This document shows, in pieces, positions 34,373-43,092 of a stretch of DNA of 64,000 nucleotides. Below the pieces are notes generated by a model that worked only from the letters and a program-made list of their open reading frames with translations, had not been told where the DNA came from and ran no database searches. The stretch comes from Postechiella marina (GTDB lineage: Bacteria > Bacteroidota > Bacteroidia > Flavobacteriales > Flavobacteriaceae): positions 139,393 to 203,392 of the forward strand of contig NZ_BAABCA010000008.1 of the NCBI RefSeq assembly GCF_039538365.1, in the 5' to 3' direction. The position numbers were made by a program, and so were the translations under genes. Positions within the stretch are counted from its first letter, which is position 1; each line of letters opens with the position of its first letter.

Positions 34373-37363
34373 TTAATACTTTATAAATTTAGCAGCTTGT
34401 TTAATATTGTTGCTAGATTTTATATTAATAATGTATAGACCATTGCTAAATGAAGCCATGTTAATTTTATTAGACTCTAAGTTGCTTTTGTCTAGTATTT
34501 CTTGTCCAAGCGTATTGTAAATTTTTAATGCTTTAATGTCGTTTAAATTTTCAAAATCGTTTAAAATTAAGTTTTTAGTTTTACTGTCGTAATAAATTAA
34601 AGCCAATTTATCTTCGTTATCGTTAGTGTCTAGAGTATTATCTTCTTGAAAAACTATAGAAAATCTATTTTCATACCTTTTATTGCTTAAAATTAAATTT
34701 GCTGTACCCGATTTTAAATTGTGATACACATTGGTTTCATTATCTTTTAAATAAATATTTATATCTACAGGAATGTTTTCCATGTTGTTTATAGAAAACT
34801 TATAAAGACCTTCATCTGTTGCTTTAATAGTTATAGGTAATTCGTCTTCTATATTAATATTAGGTAATGCTTGAATAAGTAAATTTTCATCGTTAGCAAC
34901 CCAATAGGTATCGTTTCTCTTTTCTTCATATAATTTGGCATCGTATCCGTTATCGTATGCTGTAGTAGCATAATCGCTATCGTATCCTAAACCAATAACA
35001 GTTTTTAACTCATTTGGATCTACAAAAGCGAACCAAACCTTTGGTCTTAGGTCTACTTTGCTAGCAGCTACCTTATTCTTTTTACTTCCAGATTTATAGT
35101 AAATAGACTCGTTAGCAGATTCTTTTGCAAAAGCTCTTTGCTGGTTATTAAAATTAAGGTTTCCGTCACTTGTAATAGATAAGAAAAAACCTTGACCAAC
35201 AGCTACATTATTGGTAGGTCTAGCTTTAGATGCGCTACCTTGTCCGCTAATTAATCCTGCGCTAGCAGTAGCCTCTAAAGACATCATTAAATTATAAGAG
35301 GCGTAACCACCTTCGTAATCTGCCAAGTAATGGCTGTTGTTAGACTCAAAATGTTCCCAGAAATATAGAGTGCCATCTATAACAGATAGGTTGTTTCGTA
35401 TAAACTCATCTGCGTTTAAAGCAGAAGGATATGGGTTTCCGGTTAAAATATCGTTACCCGCAGTAACAGTTAAACTGTAATTACCATCGTTTGGTGTGCC
35501 TTTAAAAACATATTCTTGGCCAGTGCCAGAAGCCCCAGAACCTTTCATGGTGTAACCAATTCCTGGTGCTATATTGCTTGTGGTTGTTAAGCTTTTCCAT
35601 TGCCAATAATCGTCAGATACTCCATTAAATTCGTAAAGCCACCTATTGCTTAAAGTAATAGGAGTTGTGCTTGCATCTGCATTATAACTGCTAGTAAAAT
35701 TTATAGCACCATTGGCATCTTCTAAATTTCCAATTTGCCAAAACCCATTTGTGTTTACTGGCGAACTCCAATAATTATAGTTAAAGTTGTTGGATGTGCC
35801 TTGTTGTCTTTTTCTTAAGTAACCGCTTCCAGAATTAGTGCTAGTATTTGTATGATTTTGTATAAGTTGTGCTTCTCCTAATAAATCGATAATACCGTTA
35901 ATAACAACTTTGTCTTCAACTTCTAGTAAATAGCCATCTTCAACAAATAAAGACGCTCCTGGTTCAACTTCTATTTCTCTAACATGTGCATCGGTATTTA
36001 AAACAGCTGTTGTGCCTGTTTTAACTAGTAATTTTAGGCAAGAATCGAACGTGCTTGGTGCCTCTGAAGATCCAGAACCATTAAAAAAGGTAGATCCATC
36101 CCAAACAATTTGGTTGGTGTATTTAAGCGTAAAGTAGTCATTGTCATTAAACCTAACGTCATTTACACTAGCGGTTGTGCCAGAAATACTTAAATCGTAA
36201 ACAGCTCTTGGTGACGAAAAATCTGAATCGTTATCTAGTACCAATTGTAAAGAACAAAATAGACCTTGTGGAACAGCCATTCTACTTAAATCAAAAGAAA
36301 CAGACACACTGCCTAAATCGTTAGTTTTACTAACACGCCATGTAGAAACTAATTGTTCTTTATAGTTAGTTGTCGTATTTGTATTGGTGTAATCTGGTGT
36401 TTTTGTGTTTTCTCCCCAAAATAAATAATCGCCACTATTAAGGTTGGAAGGCGTATTAATACGAACAACCCCAGAACCTTGAGAGTCTGTATGGCTAGAG
36501 CCATCTCTAGCTTGGCCTATACCAGCTACATTATGATCGAAGTTTCCGTTAGCTGCATCATCTTCATTGTATAAATTATTTGCACTTAAATTAATATTGT
36601 ATTTAGCCGATAAATAATTAGACACAATAATTCTTTGCGCCTCATTTATATATGTGTTAAATAAAATAACTTCAGAGAAATCGCCTTGATGTGCTTGGTT
36701 TGCTGCATAATTACCATTAACTCGATCTTGCTCTGCAGCAAGTGCTAATGTGCCATTTGGTGTTATAGAAGTTCCGTTTTTAAAAGCGTTGGAGTATGCG
36801 CTATTGCCATTTTGAGACAAGGTTGTGTTACCTCCATTACTTGTCCATCTAAACCCTATAATATTCCAAGCATTAGTATTTGCAGCTATTCCAGATCTTA
36901 AATTATTTCTATCTCTGTACATCGTTACATTACTACTGTTAAATATTAAAAAGTCGTTATTATGAAAAGAAGATGCATAAGATAAAACACCGTCGCTTCT
37001 GTCTGCGTTTCGGTTTACATAAAACCCAGAGATAGCTCTAGTAGGAAAGTTTCTGAAATTTGTTTTAATTAATCGTCTGTTTGTGTTTTCAAAACGTACA
37101 ACATCATAACCATTTAATATGTTTTTTTTAATTATTGGTTGTCTAATGGCATCATTTTGAGATAGATTAGAATCATGACCAGATAAATCAGGCCAATTAG
37201 AAAAAGCAGCATTATCTGCTTCTGTTATAGCGTCTGGGTTTGTCCATAAAACTAGGTTCGAAGATCCGTTTGTTTGTCCAACACCACCAGGACCTGTTTG
37301 AGAGTTAACATTAAAAAATAAGGTTAAGGAGGCTATAATTAGTAATAATTTAGGGGAGGTCAT
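34373..37363 (-). CDS. Large T9SS-secreted surface protein with LamG/DUF8202-like domain
   Basis: The 996-residue protein has a signal peptide ending FFNVNSQ. An N-terminal concanavalin-like region follows, with blocks seen in flavobacterial surface proteins (LVLWTNPDAITEADNA, WPDLSGHDSN, GDFSEVILFNTYINEAQRIIVSNYLSAKYNI). The middle is beta-rich with a pattern common to surface proteins (YLRKRQQGTSNNFNYNYWSSP). The last 75 residues are a type A T9SS sorting domain (LKIYNTLGQEILD, FSNGLYIINIKS). It should be delivered to the cell surface. Ligand is unknown. The gene is monocistronic. Confidence 0.88.
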   Translation of the reverse strand: MTSPKLLLIIASLTLFFNVNSQTGPGGVGQTNGSSNLVLWTNPDAITEADNAAFSNWPDLSGHDSNLSQNDAIRQPIIKKNILNGYDVVRFENTNRRLIKTNFRNFPTRAISGFYVNRNADRSDGVLSYASSFHNNDFLIFNSSNVTMYRDRNNLRSGIAANTNAWNIIGFRWTSNGGNTTLSQNGNSAYSNAFKNGTSITPNGTLALAAEQDRVNGNYAANQAHQGDFSEVILFNTYINEAQRIIVSNYLSAKYNINLSANNLYNEDDAANGNFDHNVAGIGQARDGSSHTDSQGSGVVRINTPSNLNSGDYLFWGENTKTPDYTNTNTTTNYKEQLVSTWRVSKTNDLGSVSVSFDLSRMAVPQGLFCSLQLVLDNDSDFSSPRAVYDLSISGTTASVNDVRFNDNDYFTLKYTNQIVWDGSTFFNGSGSSEAPSTFDSCLKLLVKTGTTAVLNTDAHVREIEVEPGASLFVEDGYLLEVEDKVVINGIIDLLGEAQLIQNHTNTSTNSGSGYLRKRQQGTSNNFNYNYWSSPVNTNGFWQIGNLEDANGAINFTSSYNADASTTPITLSNRWLYEFNGVSDDYWQWKSLTTTSNIAPGIGYTMKGSGASGTGQEYVFKGTPNDGNYSLTVTAGNDILTGNPYPSALNADEFIRNNLSVIDGTLYFWEHFESNNSHYLADYEGGYASYNLMMSLEATASAGLISGQGSASKARPTNNVAVGQGFFLSITSDGNLNFNNQQRAFAKESANESIYYKSGSKKNKVAASKVDLRPKVWFAFVDPNELKTVIGLGYDSDYATTAYDNGYDAKLYEEKRNDTYWVANDENLLIQALPNINIEDELPITIKATDEGLYKFSINNMENIPVDINIYLKDNETNVYHNLKSGTANLILSNKRYENRFSIVFQEDNTLDTNDNEDKLALIYYDSKTKNLILNDFENLNDIKALKIYNTLGQEILDKSNLESNKINMASFSNGLYIINIKSSNNIKQAAKFIKY

Positions 37364-37658
37364 ATTTTTTTAATTTTAGGGAGTGCTATAATACTTATCT
37401 TACTTTTTAGACACAAAAGCTAAGGAAAAGTCACAATTGTATAGTGTAATAGTTTTGATTTTGAGAGGTTTATATGTAAAAACATTTTGTAGAAAGAGAG
37501 AGTTAGAGCTTACTTTAAGTTTTTTTTTATGTTAATTTTCTCTAAAAAAAAGTAATTTGTCCTTTTTTTTAGTAATTTTAAGCGTTAATAAAAAAACTTT
37601 TTGCTTATACTACAAATCTACTTTTTTATTTTAATAAACCAAACCCTATAATAATATT
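37364..37658. other. AT-rich intergenic region between divergent genes
   Basis: This 295-base gap separates the T9SS surface protein gene and a small plus-strand gene. It has long T and A tracts and no clear TAnnTTTG box, hairpin or small gene that I can support. Confidence 0.4.
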
Positions 37659-37856
37659 ATGGCAAGAGCAATGCTTGAGTATACAAAAACTGTACTTAAT
37701 AAAGTTAGTTTTGATACGTCACTGTTCTGCAAAGAAGTGCAAAAGGCAATAAGTCGATTATTACCTTACGAGATAGAAGAACTTAAAATATTTATTCTAA
37801 CTCTAGTACAGCAGAAACCCGAATTAAATCAATGTTTAATTTATTTAAAGGAATAA
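37659..37856 (+). CDS. Small conserved-type cytosolic protein, 65 residues
   Basis: The protein (MARAMLEYTKTVLNKVSFD...KEVQKAISRLLPYEIEELKIF) is short and mostly helical, with one Cys. It has its own strong terminator immediately downstream. I believe similar short proteins occur widely in flavobacteria, but I know of no function. There is no signal peptide or membrane segment. The isolated position and terminator argue for a real, separately expressed gene. Confidence 0.72.
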   Translation: MARAMLEYTKTVLNKVSFDTSLFCKEVQKAISRLLPYEIEELKIFILTLVQQKPELNQCLIYLKE

Positions 37857-37861
37857 CCAAA

Positions 37862-37890
37862 ACGAGCAACCCAAAGGTTGCTCGTTTTTT
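37862..37890 (+). terminator. Intrinsic terminator of the 65-residue protein gene
   Basis: ACGAGCAACC pairs with GGTTGCTCGT around a CAAA loop, followed by six T. It lies six bases after the stop codon. Confidence 0.9.
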
Positions 37891-37991
37891 ATAAAGGACT
37901 AGAAAACAATATTATTATAGTTTTAAATTCTGAATTATGGGCGTTTTTATTTATTAAGTTCTCTATATTTACAATTATTTTATAAATACTG

Positions 37992-38369
37992 TTGAGAAAC
38001 TTTTTTTTAGTCATATTATTTCTTGCCTTTGCGGTAAAACCCTTGTATAATCTTTGTTATTTGGCATATTACCAAATTAATATAGATTATATAACACAGA
38101 ATTTTTGCGAAAATAAAGACAAGATAGAGCTTGCCTGTAATGGAAAATGTCATTTGTCTAAGCAACTTCAAGCAGAAACCACATCCAACAACAATTCTAA
38201 AACGATTCAAATATTCACAGAGTATTTTTTTCCTGTATTCTATCAGAACAATTCAGAATTCAAATTAAAGCAACAATTACTTCAATTAAATAAAAATGTA
38301 AAGTCTGTTTATAACAAACGATATGCATTTAATTATAATTCTTTTCATTTTAGACCTCCCATTGTATAG
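37992..38369 (+). CDS. Small membrane-anchored Cys-motif protein upstream of the MbnP cluster
   Basis: The frame starts with a TTG at 37992; no in-frame ATG fits the N-terminal membrane helix (RNFFLVILFLAFAVKPLYNLCYLAYY). The 125-residue protein exposes Cys39, Cys49 and Cys53, a CX9CX3CH motif (FCENKDKIELACNGKCHLSK), probably in the periplasm. The C-terminus ends in a Pro-rich HFRPPIV. Such a Cys/His set suggests metal binding. It lies 137 bases upstream of the MbnP-like gene on the same strand and may share its transcript. Function is inferred from context only. Confidence 0.65.
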   Translation: MRNFFLVILFLAFAVKPLYNLCYLAYYQINIDYITQNFCENKDKIELACNGKCHLSKQLQAETTSNNNSKTIQIFTEYFFPVFYQNNSEFKLKQQLLQLNKNVKSVYNKRYAFNYNSFHFRPPIV

Positions 38370-38450
38370 TAGATTTTCTATATAAATAGTGGCAAAACTT
38401 TGCCAATTAGCATCAAAATCAATAAACAAATTAACATTCATATTTTTAAA

Positions 38451-38463
38451 TGTGGTGACCACA
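38451..38463. promoter_or_regulatory. Short inverted repeat upstream of the MbnP-like gene
   Basis: TGTGG-TGA-CCACA is a perfect five-base inverted repeat 43 bases before ATG 38506. It could be an operator. No T run follows. Confidence 0.3.
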
Positions 38464-38505
38464 GTTTTGTGCGTGCCTCTATGAGTGTGTTCAATAAAAA
38501 ATAAA

Positions 38506-39303
38506 ATGAAAATTGTAAAATTAACTTTAGCCTTATTATTAAGTATTTCAATAGTATCTTGTTCGTCTGATAATGACGATGATGTAGATTTAACAGGTCA
38601 AACCGGTAGCGTTGTTTTAAAATTTGATAATAGTGTAGGCGACTTAGACTTTGCTTTTAATACGTCTTTTGATAGAGCAAATGGAGAATCTTTTAAACTA
38701 GAAACTTTAAAATACATTGTTAGTAATGTACGTGTAAAAGATAGTGAGGGTAATATATTTATGTACCCAACTGCATCAAATGTTTTTATAATAAATGAAG
38801 CAAAGAGTAATAATGCTGGCGAAATTTGGGTTACTCTAGATGGTATTGATGCAGCAGATTATACAGAGATAACTTTTGGTATTGGTATAGACCAAGAGCG
38901 TTATGCATTAGGAGCAGATGGACAAGGAGATTTTTTAGCAGAAGCTGAAGCAGAAGGTATGTTATGGTCTTGGGCAACAGGTTTTAAATTTATGAGATTT
39001 GACGGTACTTACTCTTCAAGTACAGTTACAGATGAAGGACTAAATATGCATATGGGAAGCGTTGGTTCTTCGCTAGATAATTATAAAGAAGTAACTTTAA
39101 CGTTTCCAAATACCATACTAGTTAGAGAAGATAAAACACCAGAAGTGCATATTAAAGCAGATATTGCTGAGGCTTTTGATGGTGTAACTGCAGTTAATTT
39201 TGACGATGGTTATAATCAAGTACATGTAGACGAAACAGAAACAGGAGTTATTGCTACAAATTTAACGGGCATGTTTATGGTACACCATGTGCATAACAAT
39301 TAA
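38506..39303 (+). CDS. MbnP-family copper-binding lipoprotein
   Basis: From ATG 38506 the 265-residue protein has a lipobox (SISIVSCSSDN, Cys19); a GTG start seven codons upstream is less likely. The fold blocks of MbnP are present: VVLKFDNSVGDLDF, LKYIVSNVRVKDSEGN, TFGIGIDQERY, then LWSWATGFKFMRFDG with Trp154-Ser-Trp156. In methanotroph MbnP the first Trp of a WxW motif is converted to kynurenine and takes part in Cu(I) binding. The C-terminus MFMVHHVHNN is rich in potential copper ligands. The next gene encodes the expected partner oxidase. Confidence 0.85.
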   Translation: MKIVKLTLALLLSISIVSCSSDNDDDVDLTGQTGSVVLKFDNSVGDLDFAFNTSFDRANGESFKLETLKYIVSNVRVKDSEGNIFMYPTASNVFIINEAKSNNAGEIWVTLDGIDAADYTEITFGIGIDQERYALGADGQGDFLAEAEAEGMLWSWATGFKFMRFDGTYSSSTVTDEGLNMHMGSVGSSLDNYKEVTLTFPNTILVREDKTPEVHIKADIAEAFDGVTAVNFDDGYNQVHVDETETGVIATNLTGMFMVHHVHNN

Positions 39304-39389
39304 TACAATTTAATAAAACAGCTTAAAAGTAGCACCTTGTTAATGGCTTATACTTTTTTGGCTGTTTTTGATATTTATATCAATTTTAA

Positions 39390-40433
39390 ATGAAAAATAT
39401 ATTTTTTTTATTTTTTGCAATCAGTTTTATCTCATGTTCTAATTCTTCCGAAGATGAACTTTATACTCCAATCCCGCTAGAGGTTAATGTACCTTCTAAT
39501 TTTCCAGAAATGGTTTATAATTTAGATAATAATCCTGTTACAGAAGCAGGTTTCGAGTTAGGAAAAGCCCTTTTTTACGAGGGTAAATTATCTGCTAATA
39601 ATGCTATACCATGTGCCTTTTGCCACGAACAAGCATTTGCTTTTACGCACCACGAACATACTGTTAGCCATGGGCTAGATGGCGGTATTGGTACACGTAA
39701 TGCACAGCCTATGCAAAATTTAGCATATCAATCAGAATTTATGTGGGATGGTGCAGCAACACATCTCGATTTTCAACCTATTATTCCTTTAACTAGTGAG
39801 GTAGAAATGGGAGAGACGCTTAGTAATGTTATTACTAAATTAAGCGAAACCGACTATTATAAAAAACAGTTTGCTAAAGCTTTTGAAAACGGAGCGATTA
39901 ATAGTGAAAACATGTTAAAAGCGCTTTCTCAATTTATGGTAATGATGGTGTCTTCGAATTCTAAATACGATAAATATGTGCGAAATGAAGACGGAGTGAC
40001 GCTAACAGATATAGAGCTAGATGGTTTAACAACCTTTAATCAAAAATGTGCTTCTTGTCATGCAACCGATTTATTTACAGACCAAAGTTATAGAAACAAC
40101 GGTTTGTCTATAAACCCTAAGTTTAACGATAAAGGCAGGTTTAATATATTCGAAAACCCAGAAGATTTATACAAGTTTAAGGTGCCTAGTTTAAGAAATA
40201 TCGAAAAATCGAATCCTTATATGCATGATGGCAGAGTAGCAACACTCGAGGCAGTTTTAGATTTTTACGATTCTGGTATGGTAGATAATGGTAATGTAGA
40301 TCCGGTTTTTAGAAGAGACGACGGAACTTTAGGTATTACGCTATCAGACTACGAAAAAGAAAGTATTATAGCTTTATTAAAAACATTAACGGATAATGAA
40401 TTTTTAAACGATGAAAGGTTTGCAGAGTTTTAA
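39390..40433 (+). CDS. MbnH/MauG-like diheme cytochrome c peroxidase family lipoprotein
   Basis: The 347-residue lipoprotein (lipobox SFISCSNSS, Cys16) has two c-type heme sites, CAFCH at residues 75-79 and CASCH at 220-224, as in bacterial diheme peroxidases, MauG and MbnH. Blocks such as GTRNAQPMQNLAY and KVPSLRNIEKSNPYMHDGR are typical. MbnH oxidises a Trp of MbnP to kynurenine, and here the gene directly follows an MbnP-like gene. It could instead be a plain H2O2-scavenging peroxidase; the pairing favours the former. It overlaps the next gene by 23 bases. Confidence 0.88.
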   Translation: MKNIFFLFFAISFISCSNSSEDELYTPIPLEVNVPSNFPEMVYNLDNNPVTEAGFELGKALFYEGKLSANNAIPCAFCHEQAFAFTHHEHTVSHGLDGGIGTRNAQPMQNLAYQSEFMWDGAATHLDFQPIIPLTSEVEMGETLSNVITKLSETDYYKKQFAKAFENGAINSENMLKALSQFMVMMVSSNSKYDKYVRNEDGVTLTDIELDGLTTFNQKCASCHATDLFTDQSYRNNGLSINPKFNDKGRFNIFENPEDLYKFKVPSLRNIEKSNPYMHDGRVATLEAVLDFYDSGMVDNGNVDPVFRRDDGTLGITLSDYEKESIIALLKTLTDNEFLNDERFAEF

Positions 40434-41412
40434 AAAAAGTGCCTTGTTGGTAATAATTTTGGTTTTACCATTGTTAACGACTAATGCTCACGAAAAGCAT
40501 AAATTATGCGATTTAGGCATACACCACAAAGATCCTTATAGCGTAATGTGCGATTTATGTGGCTGCTCTACCAGTAGTGGAAGTTTTGGCTTTGGAACGT
40601 TGAGTAATGCTAATTTTATTGGTTTGCGTTACATTTATCAAAACTTTGAATCTAAAGATGGTATTTTTGCCAATTCTCCAGTAAGTAAAGAAACCTTTAA
40701 CACTTATCAATTATGGGCGCAATTACCTATAAACGAGTCGTTTTATGTTAGTGCGAATTTACCTTATCAAGATTTAAAACGAAAGCGGGAACAAACTACA
40801 GAGCATTTAAAAGGTGTAGGAGACGCTAGTGTAATAGGTTGGTATAAATTACAGTTTTATAAAAAAGAAAAAGATTCTTTAACGTATAATTTAAAACGCG
40901 AACCATCTGGACATTCTTTACAGTTTGGTATTGGAGCCAAATTACCTACCGGCGAATTTGAAGAGGCTTTAACAAATAATGTAAATCCAGGTTTTCAGGT
41001 GGGTACCGGTAGTTTTGATGGTGTTTTTTCTATGGGATATAATTACGGAACTAATAAGTTTGGCGTAAATACTTTAATAACGTATTATGTAAAAGGGGAA
41101 AATAAAAATGATTATCAATTTGGTAATCAGTTTAGCTATTCTGCTAATTTTTTTACTTCGTTTTCTAGAGAAAAATACAATATAATGCCATTTGTAGGCA
41201 TATCTGGCGATACTTACAATAGTATTAAGCAATATGGAGAAACACTAGCAGATACAGACGGAAACATTCTTAATAGCACCATTGGGTCTGAGTTGGCTTT
41301 AGAAAAATTTATTTTTGGTATTAATTATACACTGCCAATTTCTCAAGATTTATTTGGAGGTAATGTGGAGTCTAAAAATAGATTATCACTTTATGTAAAT
41401 TTTGCTCTGTAA
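40411..41412 (+). CDS. Outer-membrane beta-barrel protein of the MbnP cluster
   Basis: The 333-residue protein has a signal peptide ending near LTTNAHEKH. A Cys/His-rich N-terminal segment (HKLCDLGIHHKDPYSVMCDLCGCSTS) follows; its four Cys look like metal ligands. The rest is alternating amphipathic strands ending in a C-terminal aromatic-rich strand (RLSLYVNFAL), typical of an outer-membrane barrel of the transporter type. It is translationally coupled to the MbnH-like gene by a 23-base overlap. A role as copper channel or sensor in the same pathway is inferred. Confidence 0.78.
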   Translation: MKGLQSFKKSALLVIILVLPLLTTNAHEKHKLCDLGIHHKDPYSVMCDLCGCSTSSGSFGFGTLSNANFIGLRYIYQNFESKDGIFANSPVSKETFNTYQLWAQLPINESFYVSANLPYQDLKRKREQTTEHLKGVGDASVIGWYKLQFYKKEKDSLTYNLKREPSGHSLQFGIGAKLPTGEFEEALTNNVNPGFQVGTGSFDGVFSMGYNYGTNKFGVNTLITYYVKGENKNDYQFGNQFSYSANFFTSFSREKYNIMPFVGISGDTYNSIKQYGETLADTDGNILNSTIGSELALEKFIFGINYTLPISQDLFGGNVESKNRLSLYVNFAL

Positions 41413-41433
41413 TAAGAAGCAAAATTTACATAA
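41391..41433. terminator. Perfect 16-base-pair inverted repeat between convergent genes
   Basis: TTATGTAAATTTTGCT (41391-41406) pairs exactly with AGCAAAATTTACATAA (41418-41433). It overlaps the stop codon of the barrel gene and faces oxyR. There is no T run on either strand, so it may be a bidirectional terminator or 3'-end stabiliser. Confidence 0.55.
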
Positions 41434-41468
41434 AAACGATAATTATATCTGTTGTTTTAAAATGAATT

Positions 41469-42407
41469 TTATTTAGGCAACGGACTAATAATTTTTACAT
41501 TCTGAAAAGCAATGGCACCTCTTATAATACCAGAAATTATACCTTGCATAGCCTCTATAATTTGCATTTTAAGTTCGCTTTTGTTGTAAATAATACTTAC
41601 TTCTCGTGCAGGACTAGGCTCTGTAAAGTAGTGTAAATTCTTTTTTGCTTTATCGTTTAAGTCTAGAGTATGTAAATACGGTAGTAGTGTCATACCTAAA
41701 CCTTCGTCAGATAGTTTTATTAAAGTTTCTATACTTCCGCTTTCTAATTGAAAAGAGTCGTCTGTATGCGATTTAAATACCTTACATAGGTTAATAATAC
41801 CGTCTCTAAAACAATGCCCGTCTTCGAGCAAAAGCATATCGTCTATTTCTAAGTCGCTAACTTCAATATTTTGTTTTTTACTTAACCTATGGCTTTCTGG
41901 AATGTAAGCTACAAATGGTTCAAAGTATAAAACACGCTCTTTTATATTTTCGTTCTCTAGTGGTGTAGCAGCAATAGCAGCATCTAAATGTCCTTCGCTT
42001 AGTCTTTTTATAATTTCTTCGGTGGTTAACTCTTCTATTTTTAGTTTTATTTTAGGGTATTTCTTTATAAATGCTTTTAAAAACATAGGTAATAATGTTG
42101 GCATTACCGTTGGAATTATACCTAATTTAAACTCGCCACCAATAAAACCTTTTTGTTGGTCTACAATGTCTTGAATTCTATTCGATTCGTTTACAATGTT
42201 TTTTGCTTGAGTAACTATTTTTTTACCAACATCTGTAAGCTCAATAGGTTTTTTACTTCTATCAAAAATTTGAATGTCTAACTGGTCTTCTAATTTCTGA
42301 ATTTGCATACTTAACGTAGGCTGGGTTACAAAACATTTCTCTGCTGCTTTAGTAAAGTTTTGGTTTTCGGCAACAGCTAAAACGTAGTATAGTTGTGTAA
42401 TAGTCAT
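41469..42407 (-). CDS. oxyR: OxyR, LysR-family peroxide sensor
   Basis: Starting at ATG 42407 gives MTITQLYYVLAVAE, the usual N-terminus; an upstream in-frame start adds three residues. The 312-residue protein has a LysR HTH (FTKAAEKCFVTQPTLSMQIQKLED) and a C-terminal regulatory domain with Cys199 and Cys208 (DGHCFRDGIINLCK), the redox pair of E. coli OxyR at the same numbers. It activates antioxidant genes after disulfide formation. It is divergent from dps, a classic OxyR target, and next to a diheme peroxidase cluster. Confidence 0.93.
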   Translation of the reverse strand: MTITQLYYVLAVAENQNFTKAAEKCFVTQPTLSMQIQKLEDQLDIQIFDRSKKPIELTDVGKKIVTQAKNIVNESNRIQDIVDQQKGFIGGEFKLGIIPTVMPTLLPMFLKAFIKKYPKIKLKIEELTTEEIIKRLSEGHLDAAIAATPLENENIKERVLYFEPFVAYIPESHRLSKKQNIEVSDLEIDDMLLLEDGHCFRDGIINLCKVFKSHTDDSFQLESGSIETLIKLSDEGLGMTLLPYLHTLDLNDKAKKNLHYFTEPSPAREVSIIYNKSELKMQIIEAMQGIISGIIRGAIAFQNVKIISPLPK

Positions 42408-42480
42408 GGTTATCAATTTTGGTTATAAAAATATAAAAACTATCAATAAAACTTATAATAAAAAAGCCTTTTTTATCAAC

Positions 42481-42488
42481 TAATTTTG
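42481..42488 (+). promoter_or_regulatory. -7 box of the dps promoter
   Basis: TAATTTTG matches TAnnTTTG, 25 bases before ATG 42514. The 106-base oxyR-dps gap is AT-rich and probably holds OxyR sites, but no clear OxyR motif was resolved by eye. Confidence 0.5.
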
Positions 42489-42513
42489 TGGTGTACAAAA
42501 AAAACATATAGAG

Positions 42514-42993
42514 ATGAAACTAAATACAATAGGTTTAGAGACTACAAAAACAAAAGAATTAGCAGAAGATTTAAATCATTTATTAGCTAACTTTCAGATA
42601 TATTACCAGAATTTAAGAGGCATACATTGGAATATTAAAGGAAAGCGTTTTTTCGATTTGCATGTAAAGTTTGAAGAGTTATATACCGATGCAAATTTAA
42701 AAGTAGATGAGATTGCCGAGCGTATTTTAACATTAGGCGATACACCCTTACATACTTTTGAAGATTATACAGCAAAAGCAGAGGTGCCTGTAGGAAAAAA
42801 TATTTCGCAAGACGATAAGGCTGTTAGGTTAATTGTGGATTCTTTAGCACAACTTTTAAAATTAGAAAGAGTTTTATTAGAAAAAGCAGGAGATGCAGGA
42901 GATGAAGGGACTTTAGCTATGATAAGCGGGTTTATTAGTGAGCAAGAAAAAACAGTTTGGATGATGAAAGCTTGGTTAGACGAAACAGTTTAA
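42514..42993 (+). CDS. dps: Dps-family DNA-protecting miniferritin
   Basis: The 159-residue protein has the ferroxidase signature of Dps: GIHWNIKGKRFFDLHVKFEELYTDANLKVDEIAERI, with the His, His, Asp and Glu ligands in place. Dps dodecamers oxidise and store iron with H2O2 and bind DNA during stress. It is divergent from oxyR and followed by its own terminator, so it is a single-gene unit probably induced by peroxide. Confidence 0.93.
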   Translation: MKLNTIGLETTKTKELAEDLNHLLANFQIYYQNLRGIHWNIKGKRFFDLHVKFEELYTDANLKVDEIAERILTLGDTPLHTFEDYTAKAEVPVGKNISQDDKAVRLIVDSLAQLLKLERVLLEKAGDAGDEGTLAMISGFISEQEKTVWMMKAWLDETV

Positions 42994-43017
42994 TATGGTT
43001 GATTAATAGTTGGAAAG

Positions 43018-43053
43018 AGACTTTCATAATTTAGGTTTGAAGGTCTTTTTTTA
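43018..43053 (+). terminator. Terminator of dps
   Basis: AGACTTTCA (43018-43026) pairs with TGAAGGTCT (43038-43046, one G-U), followed by seven T. It lies 25 bases after the dps stop. Confidence 0.8.
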
Positions 43054-43092
43054 TACATATAACTTTCTAAAAATTAAAGTTTAACCATGTAA

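Noticed and set aside
34373..37363. CRISPR array or tandem DNA repeats in the large surface protein region
   Set aside because: No regularly spaced identical repeats are visible; the protein is beta-rich but not made of DNA-level repeats.
38485..38505. GTG start for the MbnP-like protein
   Set aside because: The ATG at 38506 gives a normal lipoprotein signal peptide without extra residues.
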